From Oxyruncus cristatus (lineage: Eukaryota; Chordata; Aves; Passeriformes; Cotingidae): a stretch of DNA of 64,000 nt. The stretch spans positions 841,710-905,709 of the forward strand of contig VXAY01002875.1 in assembly GCA_013399855.1 (NCBI GenBank), read 5' to 3'. The notes under the pieces are model-generated. The model was not told the origin of the DNA, made no database searches, and worked only from the letters and a program-made list of their open reading frames with translations. The translations under genes and the position numbers were made by a program. Numbering within the stretch: the first letter of the stretch is position 1; each line of letters starts with the position of its first letter. Positions 63,835 to 64,000 of this stretch are shown piece by piece.

Positions 63835-64000
63835 CGCTCAAAATATCCCACTGTGTGTAAGTTTTTCCACAGCCCACCAGTGGAGCCTGGAGATAAACCT
63901 TCAGAAACTGGTGAAGTCCACCGGCGCAAGGAGGTTTGTCACTGGCCTTGCAGATGCCCGCCTGTGCCAGCCTGCACCCCTGGGGTAAGCTTGGTGAAGG
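63835..64000 (+). CDS. CCN6: CCN6 (WISP3) second coding exon, 5' part, IGFBP-like module
   Basis: CCN proteins are secreted, cysteine-rich matricellular signalling proteins with IGFBP, VWC, TSP1 and CT modules. This exon starts the IGFBP module. The frame reads a variable acidic/basic linker (PPVEPGDKPSETGEV), then HRRKEVCHWPCRCP, then ACTPGVSLVK, and stops at the window edge one base into the next codon. Cysteines lie at 63937, 63949, 63955 and 63973. Human CCN6 has RK-xx-CHWPC-K-CP and PGVSLVRDG at the same places; CCN4 has FCKWPC instead, so CCN6 is the best fit. The GCGCCxxC motif that defines the module would lie beyond the edge. The frame-preserving acceptor is the AG at 63833-63834. 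A better-looking acceptor at 63871-63872 (TTTTTCCACAG) would break the frame with the inferred first exon, so the exon's start is uncertain. Confidence 0.85.

Noticed and set aside
63979..63990. Donor-like CCTGGGGTAAGC in the CCN6 exon
   Set aside because: The reading frame continues as GVSLVK, exactly as in CCN family members, so the GT is inside the exon.

Overview
This is a gene-poor stretch of vertebrate nuclear DNA, almost certainly avian. Evidence for a bird: two CR1 (chicken-repeat-1) LINE fragments, one ending in the typical terminal GATTCTATGA; an LTR-like element of the avian ERV kind around 17.1-18.5 kb; and interspersed low-complexity tracts. There is no operon structure and no bacterial gene. 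Nearly all open reading frames are the short random frames expected in AT-rich intergenic DNA. A songbird is possible but not proven.

Layout. Positions 1-290 are a dense CpG island cut by the left edge, so a promoter or first exon starts or ends here. From 290 to about 60.5 kb I find no recognisable protein-coding exon, only old repeats, homopolymer and microsatellite tracts, two assembly gaps (17305-18164 and 34200-34233), a one-base ambiguity at 61934, and three stretches with coding-like periodicity that I cannot name (5908-6465 minus, 8821-9204 plus, 57617-58395 plus).

The one confident gene is at the right end. The last 166 bases hold the start of an exon encoding the N-terminal IGFBP-type module of a CCN-family matricellular protein. 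The closest match by eye is CCN6 (WISP3): a CHWPC motif after an R-K pair, then a GVSLV motif, as in human CCN6. The window ends inside this exon. About 3.2 kb upstream (60592-60654) is a short ATG-initiated, hydrophobic, signal-peptide-like exon followed by an excellent splice donor, which fits as the first coding exon.

In mammals the neighbour upstream of CCN6, divergently transcribed, is FYN. If that synteny holds, the CpG island at the left edge is the FYN promoter side, with FYN running off to the left on the minus strand, and the 60 kb between is the FYN-CCN6 intergenic interval, where regulatory DNA rather than genes would be expected. Three RFX/X-box-like palindromes (29162, 42556, 53293) and a small CpG-enriched patch (29.06-29.29 kb) are the best regulatory candidates I could see. 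I found no clear new biological system in this window.
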